A stretch of 64,000 nucleotides of DNA. It comes from Cryptomeria japonica (taxonomy: Eukaryota > Streptophyta > Pinopsida > Cupressales > Cupressaceae). Below the pieces are notes generated by a model. That model searched no databases. It was given only the letters and a program-made list of their open reading frames with translations, and was not told the DNA's origin. The position numbers were made by a program, and so were the translations under genes. How positions within the stretch are numbered: position 1 is the stretch's first letter; each line of letters begins with the position of its first letter. The stretch covers positions 185,923,619 through 185,987,618 of the forward strand of contig NC_081410.1 in assembly GCF_030272615.1 (NCBI RefSeq), written 5' to 3'. This document shows, piece after piece, positions 60,981 through 64,000 of the stretch.

Positions 60981-62652
60981 TGGGAACCAGTTAAGAAAGA
61001 AACTTGTAAAGATCTCAGTGTTCCTGTATCGGTAAAAGCTGCAATGAGAGAAGAAGAAGAAAAGCTAGCAGACCAGGATAAAATCATTCCTAGATATGTG
61101 AAGCTGCATCATGGTCTGAAGAAAATCATAGGAGATAAATATGCAAGGATACTCACAATAAGAAAAGTGAAAGAAAACTTTTGCATGATTTCTGAATTTG
61201 AACCCAAGACTTCAAGAGAAGCTCTTACAGATGAAGACTAGATTAAAGCAATGGAAGAAGAGCTAGACTAGATAGAAAAGAATGCGACATGGTCTTTGGT
61301 GCCAAAAATGGAACATAAAAATGTCATAGGTACCAAATGGGTCTTCAAGAATAAGTTGAATGAAGAAGGCACAGTTGTAAGGAACAAGGCTAGGCTTGTA
61401 TGTAAGGGATATGCTCAGGAGGAAGGAGAAGACTATGGAGAAAATTTTTCTCCTATGGCTAGACTAGAAGGTGTTTGAATGCTACTTGCATTTGCAACAT
61501 TTAAGGGATTTAAGGTTTATTAGATGGATGTGAAATTTTCTTTTCTAAATGGAATCCTAGAAGAGGAAGTGTATATAGAGCAACTAGAAGGGTTTGCCTT
61601 ATCAGAAGATAGTGACATGGTGTGTAGATTACACAAAGACTTGTATGGACTAAAATAGGTACCTAGAGCATGGTATGAAAGACTACACTCTCATCTTGTG
61701 AAGATTGGATTTTAGAGAACAAGTGAAGATAGAAACATCTACTTGAAATCAAAAGGTGATCAGATTCTGATTTGTGAAGTGTTTGTGGATGACATAATCT
61801 TTGGAGGAGATGATAAAATGAGTCATGCGTTTGCAGATGAAATGAAGAAAGAGTTTGAGATGTCAGTTCTTCATTGGTTTACAGATTCAATAAATGAAAG
61901 AGGGTATCTTTATTACCTAGTCAAATTATGTCAAAGAAGTATTGAAGACTTTTGGCATGGAGGAAAGCAAACCGGTTGGTACACTGATGGTTACTGGCTG
62001 TAAACTGACCAAGGAAGATGATTCAGAACTGGTCAATGAAAAGTACCAGTCAATAATTAGTAAGTTGCACTGTGCGGTGCATAGCAAACCTGATATTGCT
62101 CATGAAGTGGGCATAGTAGCTCATTTTCAAAAATGTCCAAGAGAATCCCACTTGGTAGCTGTCAAAAGGATTCTTAGATATCTGAAAGGAAAAGTTGATT
62201 ATGGATTGTGGTATCCATATAATGATGACTATAATCTCAAGGTATATACTGATGCTGATTGGGGAGGAAATGTGGATGACCAGAAAAGCACAACCGGTGG
62301 AGCGTTCTTTCTCAGTGGAAGATTAGTATCATGGACAAGTAAGAAGCAAAGTTGTCCTTCTCAGTCTACAACTGAAGCAGAATATGTGGCAGCATTTATG
62401 AACTGCACTCAAGCAATTTGGATGAGGCTTGTATTGGAAGGTTTCAAGGTACTTATATCTGAACCGGTGAATATATTTTGTGATAATACAAGTGCAATAA
62501 ATATTTCCAAGAATTCGGTATTGCATGCTAGAACTAAACATATTGAGCTTAAATATCACTTTTTGAGAGAAAAAGTTCAGAATAAGGAGGTTGTACTACA
62601 ACATGTTTCCAATAAGGAGCAACTAGCAGACATATTCACTAAGCCCTTATAG
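60981..62652 (+). pseudogene. Reverse transcriptase and RNase H of E5
   Basis: RT blocks: [40 protein letters not shown] followed by TAG, and the catalytic box EVFVDDIIFGG (61783-61815). A shift lies near 61950. RNase H follows: LKVYTDADWGGNVDDQKS, TTEAEYVAA, IFCDNTSAI, HIELKYHFLRE, then EQLADIFTKPL and the natural stop at 62652. About seven TAG stops interrupt the RT half; the RNase H half is open. Confidence 0.92.
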
Positions 62653-62949
62653 AAGATGACATTTACCTATTTGAGAGGTGAATTAGGGGTTCTGCCCCTT
62701 CATGAAATCAATTAAAGATGTGTGCTCCACATCAGTCAAGTACTACAGTGTCAAATATTTCCGGATTGATGTGTTGAAGGATGCTACTCCTTAGGGGGAG
62801 CAACATAGTATATTTTGGAAGCTTATGCCTCCACTTTGGCATTGTCGTCAAAGGGGGAGAAGATATCTAATGATGAAGATACACTAGTTTATGATGTTTT
62901 CAATAAGAAATGCTACACTAAGTATTCCATCAATACCAAAGGGGGAGAT
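62653..62949 (+). other. 3' non-coding zone and polypurine tract of E5
   Basis: Contains three G-rich boxes: CTTAGGGGGAGCAAC (about 62791), GTCAAAGGGGGAGAAG (about 62847) and CAAAGGGGGAGAT abutting the LTR (62937-62949). Confidence 0.85.
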
Positions 62950-64000
62950 TGTTGTATATTATAGCATTTGATGAACCAGTATGTTGATATGATGATAATG
63001 TATGTTGTCATTGATGTCAATAAGTGTAAGTGAATGGTTATGCAAATTGAAGAGATGTAGTGAACTAGTGTCGAGATTTCACTAAGTGTGACTACCGATT
63101 GATAATCTCAGCTCTATGGTTATCAGTTGTGTGATCTAGCTTGTCCGATGCAACCGATGATACTCTATGATGAGTTAGCTAAGAGATGTGAATGAGATTG
63201 AGGTGCCACATCATCCTTGTGCGCGTAAAGGATTGAGGTATGAGGAGATCGACCATGTTTGAAGTCAACCTCGGGAATGATCATTCTTCTTAGTGGAATA
63301 AGAAGAAATCATGATGGGTTACTGATTCCCATGTGCGGTGAAGAATGAATGATGCAGATTGTCTTGTGATCTGTTTGAAATTGTAATACTCTATGCAATG
63401 TGTTTGGATGGTCAGGATTGTATTGCTTGTGTTGTAAACCTAAGATGCTTAGGGTTTAGGGTTTATGCTACTGACCTATCTATTGTCTCTAAGGTCGATG
63501 ATGTTGGTTATTGTAAAGTTCTTGGAGAGTGTTGTGTGTGTATGTATCCGAGTGATGAGATACTTGATACTTGAGAGACCAGTAAGAGGGAAACTGCAAA
63601 GTGTGATTGCAGAGTAGAGGATATGAAAAGGATCTGCCTTGGCATGTAGTGCTATTACCATATCAAAAGTTTTACCTCTTGTCTTCTAACCATTTCAATA
63701 GTTGGAAAATCCCTTTATTAGGTAGCTTTAGTAGGCTTATTGTAAAACCTGTAACCAAGTGACTCAAGATCATTGAGTTCTTCAAATCCTCTAGCAAGGT
63801 AACCTTTAATAGGGTATATAGCCATCGCTTAACTAGGTGATCTCTAACAGGATCGGTTCCTAGCAGAACCTTATTGTAAAGTCCTTAAATGGACTAGGAT
63901 CCTAGCAGAGCGAGCTTCAAAAGAGTTCAAAACAAGCTTGTGGGTATTCATTCCCATCATGGTTTTTTCCCATTTGGGTTTCCACGTGAAAAATCTGTGT
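62950..64000 (+). repeat. 3' LTR of E5 (cut by the window end)
   Basis: TGTTGTATATTATAGC onward, aligning with the 5' LTR from 57239. About 340 bp of it should remain beyond position 64000. Confidence 0.9.

Larger units (their letters stand above)
57239..64000 (+). mobile_element. Copia element E5, innermost of the nest, nearly complete
   Basis: Has a 5' LTR (1388 bp), primer site, gag, protease, integrase, RT, RNase H and a polypurine tract. The first 1051 bp of the 3' LTR are present; the window ends inside it. It sits in the E4 coding region after the integrase. The expected TSD is TGAAG (57234-57238). By eye LTR divergence over the first 230 bp is roughly 10%, so even the innermost element is old. 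Confidence 0.92.

Noticed and set aside
1-64000. CRISPR arrays, operons, prophage or bacterial features
   Set aside because: No regular spacer-repeat array, Shine-Dalgarno-spaced gene clusters or phage modules are present; all structure is plant retroelement.

Overview
This window looks like a gene-poor stretch of a large plant nuclear genome made almost entirely of nested retrotransposons. I see no rRNA, tRNA gene, CRISPR array, bacterial operon or convincing host gene. The plant assignment rests on the families present: SIRE-like Copia elements primed by initiator-Met tRNA, a Tat-lineage Gypsy element with two RNase H domains, an Athila-like Gypsy element, a plant L1 LINE with a C-terminal RNase H, and a plant mobile domain (PMD) gene. 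The decay and nesting depth fit a gymnosperm-sized genome, but that is inference.

Layout. 1-1657: 3' end and 3' LTR of a Copia element (E1). 2066-4999: truncated Copia E2 (minus). 5000-5431 and 18287-20415: two halves of an old ORF remnant (D, minus), split by the Tat element T1 (5432-18286, plus). T1 has two 1658-bp LTRs, TSD ATTTA, a pol without a recognisable gag, and an antisense PMD gene with introns. 20416-35077: Athila-like Gypsy G2 (minus: 3' LTR, extra ORF, integrase, RT/RNase H), interrupted by the pol-less LTR element C (26905-33949, TSD CATAC) and cut on its right by a LINE. 35078-about 47742: the LINE, split by element A (39844-46518, minus, TSD TTCAC). 47915-48607: an orphan ORF. 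48608-53648: element B, a sister of A, cut by Copia E4 (53649-57238), which is itself cut by Copia E5 (57239 to beyond the window end).

The right half is therefore a deep nest: G2 > LINE > (A; B) > E4 > E5. The missing halves of G2, B and E4 are predicted beyond position 64000. Almost every coding region carries stops or frameshifts, and TAG is common among the stops.

The most unusual content is: (1) the intron-containing antisense PMD gene inside T1; (2) the A/B family, pol-less Copia-type elements encoding a coiled-coil, multi-CCHC protein and an unrecognised protein of about 1,150 residues; (3) a domain shared by the G2 extra ORF and the orphan ORF at 47915-48607; (4) T1's gag-position region with three 19-residue repeats. 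All coordinates and comparisons were made by eye; LTR boundaries supported by a TSD are the firmest.
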